Assembly (NCBI GenBank): GCA_934513205.1
Contig: CAKSWU010000002.1
Location: 153,499 to 217,498, forward strand
Direction of reading: 5' to 3'
From: an uncultured Faecalibacterium sp.
GTDB lineage: Bacteria; Bacillota; Clostridia; Oscillospirales; Ruminococcaceae
Length of the DNA stretch: 64,000 nt
Shown here: in pieces, positions 25,004 through 33,067 of the stretch
Position numbering within the stretch: position 1 is the stretch's first letter
How the letters are laid out: each line of letters starts with the position of its first letter
Program-made: the position numbers and the translations under genes
Notes under the pieces: model-generated
What the model was told of the DNA's origin: nothing
Database searches by the model: none
Seen by the model: only the letters and a program-made list of their open reading frames with translations

Positions 25004-25045
25004 CGTGAAAATGCAGATCTGAAAAATCCGCAGATTTTCAAATCT
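25004..25045. repeat. Hairpin between pstA and pstB
   Basis: Begins CGTGAAAATGC, the same first eleven bases as the hairpins at 3061 and 6171, then continues into a different stem, AGATCTGAAAAATC with AGATTTTCAAATCT. It lies in a 108-base intercistronic gap. Confidence 0.45.
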
Positions 25046-25059
25046 ACGAAAATCAAATT

Positions 25060-25917
25060 TTACTGTTTCTGTTTCAGTTTTGTTCTAGCCAGACGTGCCG
25101 CCAGATTGATCAGCAGCACCAGCACCAGCAGCACGGCGCCGATGCCCCATGCAGAAGCGAAGTCACCGTCCTCAAAGGCGCGCAGGTACAGCAGCACCGA
25201 CAGGGTAGCGCCGTTGGAGGTGTAGGCTTTGAATACGCTCTTGGCGATCACCTCTGCCGCACCGGCGGTGAACAGCAGCGCGGCACTTTCGCCCACGATG
25301 CGGCCTACCGCCAGAATGCAGCCGGTGACGACGCCGTCGATGCTGCAAGGCAGCACGATGGTGCGGATGATGTGCCACTTGCCCGCACCCAGACCCATGG
25401 CACCCTCGCGGTAGCCCTGCGGCACCGTTTTCAGGGATTCCTGCGTGGTGCGGATGATGGTGGGCAGGTTCATCACCACCAGCGTCAGACTGCCGGACAA
25501 AAGACAGGTCTGGAAGCCCAGTGCCTGACTGAACATCAGCATACCCACCAGACCGTAGAGGATGCTGGGGATGCCCGCCAGCGTTTCGTTGGTAAACTCG
25601 ATGACCTCGATGAGCCGCCGGTTAGAGGCGTACTCAGTCAGGTAGACCGCCGCGCCCACGCCCAGCGGCAATACGATAAGTAATGTCAGCAGAATGACAT
25701 ACAGAGTGTTGAGGATGGCGGGCAGAATGCCGTCGGTTTTTTTCAGCACACTGGCGGTGGTGGAAAGGAAGTTCCAGCTGATGTGGGGGATGCCCCGCAC
25801 CAGCACCATGCCGATGATCCCGGCCACCAGCACCATCACCAGCACGGCGCTGGCCCAGACCAGCACGGTCATTACCCGGTTCCATGCCCGGCGGGAGGGC
25901 GAAAAGCCGTTATTCAT
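25060..25917 (-). CDS. pstA: Phosphate ABC transporter, permease PstA
   Basis: 285 residues with about six membrane helices. The permease loop with the EAA-like segment GYREGAMGLGAGKWHIIRTI is intact, as is the N-terminal GIPHISWNFLSTT region typical of PstA. The start at 25917 overlaps the pstC stop by eight bases (ATGAATAA), with GGGAGG inside pstC as ribosome site. Confidence 0.95.
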   Translation of the reverse strand: MNNGFSPSRRAWNRVMTVLVWASAVLVMVLVAGIIGMVLVRGIPHISWNFLSTTASVLKKTDGILPAILNTLYVILLTLLIVLPLGVGAAVYLTEYASNRRLIEVIEFTNETLAGIPSILYGLVGMLMFSQALGFQTCLLSGSLTLVVMNLPTIIRTTQESLKTVPQGYREGAMGLGAGKWHIIRTIVLPCSIDGVVTGCILAVGRIVGESAALLFTAGAAEVIAKSVFKAYTSNGATLSVLLYLRAFEDGDFASAWGIGAVLLVLVLLINLAARLARTKLKQKQ

Positions 25918-26824
25918 CGCGGCTGCCTCCCTTCAGTACCACATTCAGCACAACGTTGATGAGCATGATGAACACGAACAGCACCAGCGCGATGCTGAAC
26001 AGTGCCTGCCGCTGCAGGCCGCCGGCGTAGCTCATCTCCTTGGCGATGGCAGTGGTCAGCAAAGTGACGCTGCGGAAGGGGCTGTCCGGCATGTTGGGGC
26101 TGTTGCCCGCCACCATCATCACAGCCATGGCTTCGCCGATGGCGCGGCCGATGCCCAGCACAACGCCTGCGGCAATGCCGCTTTTGGCTGCCGGGATGCT
26201 GATCTTGAACCATGTTTCGGTGTCGGTAGCACCCAGCGCCAGACTGCCCTGCTCATACTCCGGCGGCACGGCGTTGAGCGCCGTCACCGACACGGACACG
26301 ATGCTGGGCAAGATCATGATGGAAAGCACCACGATGGCGCTGAGCAGGCAGGCACCGGAGGCCTTGCCGAAGGTCTTGGCCACGGCGGGCACCAGCACCT
26401 GCATACCCAAAAGGCCGAACACCACGCTGGGGATGCCGGACAGCAGCTCGATGGCGGTGACCACCACGGTGCGCAGCTTGGGATTTGCGGCCTTGGAGAG
26501 GAACACTGCCGTCAGCAGGCCGCTGGGCACACCGAGGATGGTAGCGCCCAGCGTGCCGTAGATGCTGGACAGGATGAAGGGCAGGATGCCGAACAGCGGC
26601 TGGGCCGCCGTGGACGCCCACGTTGTGCCGAACAGAAATTGGAACAGGCCGATTTTATGGATGGCCGGCACGCCGGAGATCACCATGTACACCGAGATGA
26701 GCACCACACAGCACACCGCCAGCATTCCGCACAGAAAGAACAGAACGTTCATCACGGCTTCCAGCCAATCGGCGGGGGTACGGGGCAGCCGCATCCGGCG
26801 CAGGGAAGAGGTTGTAGTTTTCAT
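25910..26824 (-). CDS. pstC: Phosphate ABC transporter, permease PstC
   Basis: 304 residues with six or seven membrane helices. ELLSGIPSVVFGLLG, the EAA loop YEQGSLALGATDTETWFKI and GIGRAIGEAMAVMMVAGN are PstC hallmarks. It forms the channel with PstA. It follows pstS after an intercistronic terminator-like hairpin, so it is probably made at a lower level than the binding protein. Confidence 0.96.
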   Translation of the reverse strand: MKTTTSSLRRMRLPRTPADWLEAVMNVLFFLCGMLAVCCVVLISVYMVISGVPAIHKIGLFQFLFGTTWASTAAQPLFGILPFILSSIYGTLGATILGVPSGLLTAVFLSKAANPKLRTVVVTAIELLSGIPSVVFGLLGMQVLVPAVAKTFGKASGACLLSAIVVLSIMILPSIVSVSVTALNAVPPEYEQGSLALGATDTETWFKISIPAAKSGIAAGVVLGIGRAIGEAMAVMMVAGNSPNMPDSPFRSVTLLTTAIAKEMSYAGGLQRQALFSIALVLFVFIMLINVVLNVVLKGGSRDE

Positions 26825-26836
26825 AACGCGATCCTA

Positions 26837-26880
26837 TAAAAAGCCGCACCAGCCCAGCCTTTCCGGGCAGACCGGTGCGG
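26837..26880 (-). terminator. Intercistronic attenuating hairpin between pstS and pstC
   Basis: CCGCACC...GCCC pairs with GGGC...GGTGCGG; on the minus strand the stem is followed by CTTTTTATAGG. Likely partial termination that favours pstS. Confidence 0.7.
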
Positions 26881-26907
26881 AAATTCTATTCTGGGATTTG
26901 TCGGGGC

Positions 26908-27795
26908 TTACTCGTTCACGGGCACAGCGCCTGCGGTGCGGATGAGGTCGGCAGCGTCCTTGCTGGTGGCAAAGTCCACAAAGGCCTGTGCCTGCTCAGA
27001 CAGGGCAGCGCTCTTGTTGGTAACGAACACGAAGGGACGCTGGATCTTGTAGCTGCCGTCCTTCACGGTGTCCTCGCTGCACTCCACACCCTCCACGGTG
27101 ACCATGGCAACGGTGTCGCCCACAGCGGACAGAGAAGCGTAGCCAACGGCCAGCGGGTTTGCCTCCACAGCGCTGATGACAGCGCCGGTAGCGGTCAGCT
27201 CCTGTGCGTACTTGCAGCTGTCCTTCACGTCCACGATGCTCTCAAAGCCATCGCGGGTGCCGGAACCGGCCTCACGACCCACCAGAACGATCTCGCCGTC
27301 GTCGCCGCCGACCTCCTTCCAGTTGGTGATCTCGCCGGTGAACATCTTCTTGAGCTGCTCCACGGTCAGGTCTGCCACCTTGCTGTCCTTGTTCACGATG
27401 ATGGCAATGCCGTCCAGCGCCACGATGGTGCCGTCCACATCCTTCTTCTCATCGTCCTTCAGGGCGCGGGAAGACAGGCCGATGTCCAGCGTCTTGTCGG
27501 TCGCGCCGGTGATGCCAGCGCCGGAGCCGGTGGGGTCGTAGCTGACGGTAACGCCCGGCTCCACCTCGGCAAAGCCCTCGGTCAGGGCGGCGATGACGTT
27601 CTTCATGGAAGTGGAACCGCCGGTCGCAACGTTGCCGCTCAGGGTACCGGCTGCCTGCTCGGCAGCGGAAGAAGCGGTGGAAGCAGAGGCGGCAGTGGAT
27701 GCGGAAGAGGCCGCACCGCCGCAGGCGGTCAGCGCCATGGCGGCTGCAACAGCGCCGCAGACAGCGATAAACGAACGACGAGTGATCTTTTTCAT
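26908..27795 (-). CDS. pstS: Phosphate-binding lipoprotein PstS
   Basis: 295 residues. The signal (MKKITRRSFIAVCGAVAAAM) has a twin arginine and ends in a LTAC lipobox, then an Ala/Ser/Thr linker. The binding domain has GSTSMKNVI, YDPTGSGAGI, IGLSSRALKDDE, FTGEITNWKEVGG and REAGSGTRDGFES, all phosphate-contact regions. It is the first gene of the pst operon. Upstream, TACAAT (27870-27875, minus strand) may be the -10; no good -35 is seen, as expected for PhoP activation. CTGGAGG precedes the ATG. Confidence 0.95.
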   Translation of the reverse strand: MKKITRRSFIAVCGAVAAAMALTACGGAASSASTAASASTASSAAEQAAGTLSGNVATGGSTSMKNVIAALTEGFAEVEPGVTVSYDPTGSGAGITGATDKTLDIGLSSRALKDDEKKDVDGTIVALDGIAIIVNKDSKVADLTVEQLKKMFTGEITNWKEVGGDDGEIVLVGREAGSGTRDGFESIVDVKDSCKYAQELTATGAVISAVEANPLAVGYASLSAVGDTVAMVTVEGVECSEDTVKDGSYKIQRPFVFVTNKSAALSEQAQAFVDFATSKDAADLIRTAGAVPVNE

Positions 27796-28049
27796 AACCC
27801 TTTTTCCTCCAGTAAATGCCGGTCCGATCGCCGGCAGGTCGGTTTCATGTTTTCCTTGGGAACGACCCTATTGTATCCTGCCTCCGGTTTTTCTTCGACC
27901 ATGGCAGGGCAAAATGCAGGTAAATCTTTGGGACATGCCTGCGCGGCAGTGTCAACTTGTGGTAAAGCCGGGCAGAAAAACATGCCGCTTTTCTTTACAT
28001 GGAGAGAAAAACTGCCCAAAAGGCCTTTTCCGCCGCTGGGCAGAACGAC

Positions 28050-28091
28050 AAAAAGCCCCGGGCACTCTTTCAAAGAATGCTCGGGGCAAAA
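28050..28091 (-). terminator. Terminator of the Tat-type lipoprotein gene
   Basis: GCCCCGAGCATTC pairs with GAGTGCCCGGGGC on the minus strand, then TTTTTG. Confidence 0.75.
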
Positions 28092-28102
28092 GGGTCTGCG
28101 GG

Positions 28103-28648
28103 TCAAACCGTGGTAAGGGAAGGCAGGGTCTTGGTGGCTGCATAGCCGCCATCCTTCTTGACAAGGAACAGCATCTCGCTGATGCCGTTGATGACGATCT
28201 TCAGCACCGCAGGCTGACCATTCCGGTAAGCTTCCTTGGTCTCGGCATCGGGGAAGTTCAGCCGCAGATCTTTTTCCTCTGTGGCAAAGGGCTTGCCCAC
28301 CAGCGCATCCGAAACAAAGAACTGTCCGGTGGGGGCCACCTGGGTCAGGTTAGCGTCAACGACCATAGCCTTAAACATGTTGTTGTAGCTGCCGCCCTGC
28401 CAGCTGCCGCCGCCGGCGTCATAGCGCAGTCTCACCTTGCCGGTGATGGCACCCTTGTCCGTGCCGGATGCCGTGCCCAGAGCCACATCCAGACCAAAGA
28501 CCTTCACGGTGAAGGGTCCGATCTGGACTTCGTCGTCTGCCAGCTGACCGCTGCCGCCGCAGCCGGTCAGCACGCCGGACAGCGACACCGCAGCCGCCGT
28601 GGCAGCTGCGCATTTGAGAAATGTACGTCGGGTGATTTTTTCTGCCAT
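28103..28648 (-). CDS. Predicted secreted lipoprotein, unknown family
   Basis: 181 residues. The N-terminus MAEKITRRTFLKCAAATAAA is a textbook twin-arginine signal and ends in LTGC, so the protein is probably exported folded and lipidated. The remaining 145 residues look all-beta (IGPFTVKVFGLDVALGTASG, KAMVVDANLTQVAPTGQFFV) without catalytic motifs; they weakly recall DUF4352-like immunoglobulin-type domains of cell-surface proteins. GAGGAGGG precedes the ATG. It lies upstream of the pst operon with its own terminator, so a phosphate role is not implied. Confidence 0.65.
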   Translation of the reverse strand: MAEKITRRTFLKCAAATAAAVSLSGVLTGCGGSGQLADDEVQIGPFTVKVFGLDVALGTASGTDKGAITGKVRLRYDAGGGSWQGGSYNNMFKAMVVDANLTQVAPTGQFFVSDALVGKPFATEEKDLRLNFPDAETKEAYRNGQPAVLKIVINGISEMLFLVKKDGGYAATKTLPSLTTV

Positions 28649-28766
28649 AAGAGATCCCTCCTCTGAAAAAAACGATGACTTGTATCTTTAGCGTACCACT
28701 TTTTCCCGGACTGTCAACCCGGAAACGGCAAAAAACTGCGCACATCGTGTGTGCAGAAGGGAATGC

Positions 28767-29366
28767 TCAGCAATATTTTGCACCGTCCGGGCAGTAGAAC
28801 TGCACATGGTTCTGCCATTCGTTCTCGCTGATGGTGCGGCGGTAGCAGTCCACCAGCGCATCCACCGCCTGCCGGTCCGCAAAGGAGCCGGAGCCCGGGC
28901 AGTTCAGGATCAGGATGCGGAACCATGCGTCAAAAAGATGCTCGATGAAGCCGGTGTCCCGGGCCCCGCACCGGGCGTAAAAGCCCAGCCGCCGCACCGC
29001 CATGTCCTCGTCCACAGCCTTTTCCGGGCATTCGGACTCGATGAGGATGGCCTCGGCACCGGTCTCGTACCGGGGCAGCTCTGCCAGAAGCTGCGCGCCC
29101 AGACCGGCGGCGCGGTAGGCGGGCACCACGGCGAAATAGTCCAGCTGACTCACCCTGCTGCCTGTCGGGCGGACCATGAGCAGATAGGCGGCCAGCGTAT
29201 CCCCGTCAAACACGCCCCATGTGTGGGCGATGCCGGCAGCTTCGCTGTTCAGGATCATGCTCAGCGGCTTGAGCTCGCTGGGCGGAAAATCCCGGCGCAT
29301 CTCGTCCAGATAGACCTGCGTCAGCTCTTTTTCATTCAGTTTGCGCCAGCGGTAGGCGTTGCACAT
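28767..29366 (-). CDS. GNAT-family N-acetyltransferase
   Basis: 199 residues. The GNAT core is LDYFAVVPAYRAAGLGAQLL, with the acetyl-CoA loop PAYRAAGLG, followed by ILIESECP and RRLGFYARCG. The C-terminal 60 residues (FRILILNCPG, VDALVDCYRRTI) extend beyond a minimal domain and match a group of stand-alone Clostridial acetyltransferases. Substrate unknown. The ATG at 29366 has AGGAGG upstream; an earlier in-frame start lacks one. Divergent from prmA. Confidence 0.82.
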   Translation of the reverse strand: MCNAYRWRKLNEKELTQVYLDEMRRDFPPSELKPLSMILNSEAAGIAHTWGVFDGDTLAAYLLMVRPTGSRVSQLDYFAVVPAYRAAGLGAQLLAELPRYETGAEAILIESECPEKAVDEDMAVRRLGFYARCGARDTGFIEHLFDAWFRILILNCPGSGSFADRQAVDALVDCYRRTISENEWQNHVQFYCPDGAKYC

Positions 29367-29397
29367 GATGGTCGTTCCTCCTGATGTCGTTTTCCCC

Positions 29398-29426
29398 AGT
29401 ATAGCATATCCTGCCGCCAAAAGCAA
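29398..29426 (-). promoter_or_regulatory. Promoter of the second GNAT gene
   Basis: TTGCTT (29421-29426), 17 bases, TATACT (29398-29403) on the minus strand. Confidence 0.6.
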
Positions 29427-29479
29427 AACGCGGCGGGGGCGGTGCGGCAGGCTTTTTGGGACGCATTTTCGCCAGAGGC

Positions 29480-29508
29480 TTGCATCCCGGCGCGGAATCG
29501 GGTACTAT
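29480..29508 (+). promoter_or_regulatory. Promoter of prmA-rsmE
   Basis: TTGCAT (29480-29485), 17 bases, TACTAT (29503-29508), about 40 bases before the prmA start. Confidence 0.65.
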
Positions 29509-29549
29509 ACTACTAGTTAGGATACCAGAGACCAAAGGAGGTTTCTTTT

Positions 29550-30464
29550 ATGGAATGGACCGACATCCGACTGACCGTCGCCAAGGCAGACGCGGACAAC
29601 GCCGAAGCCGTTGCGACCCTGATCGCCGAGGGCGGCATCTATATCGAAGATTACAGCGACATCGAGCAGCAGGTGGCAGAGATCGCCCACGTGGACCTGA
29701 TCGAGCAGGAGCTGCTGGACAAGCCCCGGGACACCGTGATCATCCACATCTATCTGGAGCCGGGCGCTTCCCCGGTGGAGACGCTGGCCCTCATTGACGC
29801 CCGCATGGAGGCTGCCGGCATCGCTTACACGGTGGAGACCGAGGGCGTGGAGCAGGAGGACTGGCAGAACGGCTGGCGCAAATATTATCACCCCATGGAG
29901 ATCGGCAGCCGTCTGGCGGTGGTGCCCTCGTGGCAGCAGTATGACACCGACCGGGTCAAGCTGGTGCTGGACCCCGGCCTTGCCTTTGGCACCGGCGGTC
30001 ACGAGACCACCAGCCTGTGCATGGAAGCGCTGGATGCGCGGGTGCGCGGCGGCGAGCGGGTGCTGGACATCGGCACCGGCAGCGGCATCCTTGCCATTGC
30101 CGCCCTCAAGCTGGGCGCTGCCAGCGCCGAGGGCGTGGACATCGACCCCGTGGCGGTACGCACCGCCGGGGAGAACGCTGCCCTGAACGGTGTGGCGGAT
30201 AAACTGACCGTGCTGGTGGGCGATCTGTCCGACAAGGCCAGCGGCAAATACGACATCATCACCGCCAACATCGTGGCAAACGCCATCCTCAGCCTTGCCC
30301 CTGCCGTGCCGGGCCTGATGGCGGACGGTGCCACCTTCATTGCCAGCGGCATCATTGACAGCCGCAGGGATGAGGTGATCGCCGGGCTGGAAAAGGCCGG
30401 TCTTGCCGTGGTGGAAGTCAAGGAAAAGCGCGGCTGGGAGTGCATCATCTGCAAGAAAGCGTAA
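29550..30464 (+). CDS. prmA: Ribosomal protein L11 methyltransferase
   Basis: 304 residues. The N-terminal 120 residues are the L11-recognition domain (WTDIRLTVAKADADNAEAVA, EDWQNGWRKYYHPMEIG). The C-terminal Rossmann domain carries DPGLAFGTGGHETTSLCM, the SAM loop VLDIGTGSGILAIAALKLGA and the motif IVAN where NxxxN is usual. It trimethylates L11. AAAGGAGG precedes the ATG. Followed by rsmE as an operon, a pairing widespread in Firmicutes. Confidence 0.95.
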   Translation: MEWTDIRLTVAKADADNAEAVATLIAEGGIYIEDYSDIEQQVAEIAHVDLIEQELLDKPRDTVIIHIYLEPGASPVETLALIDARMEAAGIAYTVETEGVEQEDWQNGWRKYYHPMEIGSRLAVVPSWQQYDTDRVKLVLDPGLAFGTGGHETTSLCMEALDARVRGGERVLDIGTGSGILAIAALKLGAASAEGVDIDPVAVRTAGENAALNGVADKLTVLVGDLSDKASGKYDIITANIVANAILSLAPAVPGLMADGATFIASGIIDSRRDEVIAGLEKAGLAVVEVKEKRGWECIICKKA

Positions 30465-30470
30465 GGAGAA

Positions 30471-30514
30471 CCCTCTCAGGCGCTGACGCGCCAGCTCTCC
30501 CGAAGGGCGAGCTA
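30471..30514. repeat. Truncated palindromic element in the prmA-rsmE gap
   Basis: ACCCTCTCAGGCGCTGACGC then GCCAGCTCTCCCGAAGGGCG, the same end sequence as at 31292 and similar to the 2872 family. Confidence 0.55.
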
Positions 30515-30537
30515 TAAGATGTAAAAGGATTGATAAA

Positions 30538-31281
30538 ATGCCGCACCGTTATTTTACCACTGAGATCGCAGACGGCTCTGCCACCCTGCGGGGGGCAGAC
30601 GCCCACCACCTTGCCCGGGTGATGCGGGCAAAGCCGGGGGACACCGTCATTCTGTGTGATGGAAATGCTGTGGAGTACACCGCCACCATCACCGGCTTTG
30701 GCGAGGACCGGGTGGACTTTGCCGTGGAACCGGGCTATCCCAGCGCCGCCGAGCCCGGCGTGGAGGTGACGCTGCTGGCGGGCTACCCCAAGCAGGACAA
30801 GCTGGAGCAGATCATCAAGCACGGGGTGGAGCTGGGCGCAGCCCACATCGTACCCTTCTTCAGCCGCTATTGCGTGGCGGCCCCCAAAAAAGAGGAGCAG
30901 AAAAACGAGCGCTACAACCGCATCGCGGTGGAAGCTGCCAAGCAGTGCGGGCGCGGCGTGCTGCCGGACGTGGCGCTGCCGCTGCCAAATTTCGGGGCGG
31001 TGTGCCGCACCTTTGACCGGTACGACCTGGTGCTGTTCTGCTACGAATGCGGCGGCGCACCGCTGCGTCAGCTGCTGTCACAGCTCCCGCCCGCCGAGGG
31101 CCGCAGGCAGAAGATCGCCATCGTCACCGGTGCCGAGGGCGGCTTTGCCGCCGAGGAAGCCGAGATGGCTGCCCGCGCCGGGGCAAAGACCGTAGGCCTT
31201 GGCCCCCGCATCCTGCGCTGCGAGACCGCCCCGCTGGCGGTGCTGTCCGCCGTGATGACCCTGACAGGGGATCTGGAATAA
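30538..31281 (+). CDS. rsmE: 16S rRNA m3U1498 methyltransferase
   Basis: 247 residues with an N-terminal PUA-like domain (ADAHHLARVMRAKPGDTVIL) and a C-terminal SPOUT knot. The trefoil-knot SAM site is visible as IVTGAEGGFAAEEAEMA and LGPRILRCETAPLAVLSAVM. KQDKLEQIIKHGVELGA is the conserved linker. It methylates N3 of U1498 in the decoding region. AAAGGA precedes the ATG. Confidence 0.95.
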   Translation: MPHRYFTTEIADGSATLRGADAHHLARVMRAKPGDTVILCDGNAVEYTATITGFGEDRVDFAVEPGYPSAAEPGVEVTLLAGYPKQDKLEQIIKHGVELGAAHIVPFFSRYCVAAPKKEEQKNERYNRIAVEAAKQCGRGVLPDVALPLPNFGAVCRTFDRYDLVLFCYECGGAPLRQLLSQLPPAEGRRQKIAIVTGAEGGFAAEEAEMAARAGAKTVGLGPRILRCETAPLAVLSAVMTLTGDLE

Positions 31282-31291
31282 GCATGACCAG

Positions 31292-31331
31292 ACCCTCTCA
31301 GGCAAAGCTGCAAGGCTTTGCCTGAGAGGGT
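31292..31331. repeat. Perfect 40-base palindrome of the CCTC/GAGG family
   Basis: ACCCTCTCAGGCAAAGC, six-base loop, then the exact 17-base complement. It has no T-run and is followed 30 bases later by a true terminator, so it is more likely a minimal copy of the dispersed element. Confidence 0.65.
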
Positions 31332-31360
31332 GAGCCTGCTAAAGTTAAAAACACAACGTC

Positions 31361-31404
31361 AAAGAGGCTGCTGCACGAAACCCTGTGCAGCAGCCTCTTA
31401 TTAT
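31361..31404. terminator. Bidirectional terminator between rsmE and the enzyme I-like gene
   Basis: GAGGCTGCTGCAC (31364) and GTGCAGCAGCCTC (to 31397), T-rich on both sides; third member of the GCTGCTGCA-stem set. Confidence 0.8.
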
Positions 31405-31435
31405 TTTACGCGATATTACGATTTGTAAATGATTT

Positions 31436-33067
31436 TCAGTCCTTTTCAACGATTTCCGGGCAGGTGTTGACCTCCAGCAGGGCCTTTTTCACCTTCAAAA
31501 GGTTCTGCGGGCTGACCGAGAACCGGCGCAGACCCAGCTCCAGATACTGCACGGTGTTGGCGGGATTGCCCACTGCAAGGCCGCAGATGGTCACGGGCAC
31601 GTCCCGCACCTTTGCGGCGTCCAGCACCATGGTGATGAGCTTTTTCATGGCATGGCTGGCGGGGCGGTAGTAGTGCTCGGCACTGGCAAGCTCCCGGTCT
31701 GCCGCGTGGGTGTACTGGGTCAGGTCGTTGGTGCCGATGACCAGAAAATCGCAGCCGTGAGCCACAAACTCCTCTGCCGTCAGGCAGGCGGCGGGCACGC
31801 TGAGCATGACGCCGAACTTTGTATTCTCGTTGAAGGGCACGCCTCGCTCCCGCAGATGCTCCCGGCACAGCTCCACCATCTGCATGGCGGCGTCCCAGTC
31901 TTCCACGTTCGTGACCATGGGGAACATCACCTGCAGCGGCCCGCGGACAGCTGCCCGCAGCAGCGCGCAGATCTGCGTCTCGAACTGCCGGGGCTGGCGC
32001 AGGCTGTTGCGGATGCCCCGCAGGCCCAGCTTGGAGGACTGGGGCCCCTGATACGCGTCGGAGATGGTGCGGTCCGAGCCAAAGTCGAAGGTGCGCACGG
32101 TCACCCGGCGGCCCTGCGCCGCCGCCAGACAGGAGCAATAGAAGAAATACTGCTCCTGCTCGTCCAGAATGCGCCCCGGCAGCATCATATAGCCGCTGCG
32201 CAGCAGTCCCACGCCCTGCGCGCCGGACTGCATGGCGGTGTCGATGTCCTCGGGCCCGAAGCAGTTTGCCAGCAGCTCAAACTCCCGCCCGTCCTTTGTG
32301 CAGTCGGGCAGGCTGCGCAGCTGGCGCATCTCCTCGTTTTCCCGCTGCAGCTCACAGATGCGGGTCTCGGCCTGCTGCCGCGCCACGGCGTCCGGGTCCA
32401 GAATACACTCGCCCTTGGTGGCGTCCAGAATGACGGTGCGTCCGTCGCAGTCATTCAGGAAATCCCGGCCCACCTGCACCAGCCCCGGGATGTTCATGGC
32501 CCGGGCGATGATGGCGGCGTGGCTCTGCCCGCTGCCCTCGGCGGTGATGATGCCAAGGATCATGCCGGAAGGCACACTGAACAGGTCGGTGGGCATCAGC
32601 CGGTCGGCAGCAAGGATCACCGGATGGTCCAGCGCCAGCCAGACCCGGGGGCGGTTGGTCAGGATGTTGATGACCCGGCGGGTGGCATCTAGGATGTCCA
32701 CGCTGCGCAGCTGCATGTAGGGGTTGTCCTTCATGTTTGCCAGCTGGTCAGAGTAGCGCTGCCCCACCTGATCCATGGCGGCTGCCGCGCCGATGCCGGC
32801 GTTGATGCAGAACCGCACCTCGTTCATCATGCCCTCGTCCTCCAGCATCATGCGCTGGAACAGAAAGATGGCCTGCTCGGTGGGGGCAGCGCGGTCCGCC
32901 ATGGAGTCCAGCTCCGCCTGCGCCGTGTGGATGGCTTCGTTCAGCATCCGCAGCTCCCGGGCGGGGTTGAAGGGCCCGGCGGTCGCGATCTCGACATGAT
33001 GCTCCAGCCGGCTGACCTGCCCCAGCACAAGACCGGGAGAAGCGGAAGAACCTTTATACACCTTCAT
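31436..33067 (-). CDS. Phosphoenolpyruvate-protein phosphotransferase (PTS enzyme I-like, divergent)
   Basis: 543 residues, full length for enzyme I. The swivelling domain has the phospho-histidine in EGSGQSHAAIIARAMNIPG (His183; GGxTSHxAI is usual). The barrel has GVGLLRSGYM (GxxLLRTE is usual), RTFDFGSD, MFPMVTNVED and IGTNDLTQYTHAADRELA, with the active cysteine in VTICGLAVGNP (Cys495). Motifs are recognisable but altered, so it may be a paralogue with a dedicated partner rather than the main sugar PTS enzyme. No HPr or EII gene is near. The ATG lies 14 bases inside the patatin gene. Confidence 0.8.
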   Translation of the reverse strand: MKVYKGSSASPGLVLGQVSRLEHHVEIATAGPFNPARELRMLNEAIHTAQAELDSMADRAAPTEQAIFLFQRMMLEDEGMMNEVRFCINAGIGAAAAMDQVGQRYSDQLANMKDNPYMQLRSVDILDATRRVINILTNRPRVWLALDHPVILAADRLMPTDLFSVPSGMILGIITAEGSGQSHAAIIARAMNIPGLVQVGRDFLNDCDGRTVILDATKGECILDPDAVARQQAETRICELQRENEEMRQLRSLPDCTKDGREFELLANCFGPEDIDTAMQSGAQGVGLLRSGYMMLPGRILDEQEQYFFYCSCLAAAQGRRVTVRTFDFGSDRTISDAYQGPQSSKLGLRGIRNSLRQPRQFETQICALLRAAVRGPLQVMFPMVTNVEDWDAAMQMVELCREHLRERGVPFNENTKFGVMLSVPAACLTAEEFVAHGCDFLVIGTNDLTQYTHAADRELASAEHYYRPASHAMKKLITMVLDAAKVRDVPVTICGLAVGNPANTVQYLELGLRRFSVSPQNLLKVKKALLEVNTCPEIVEKD

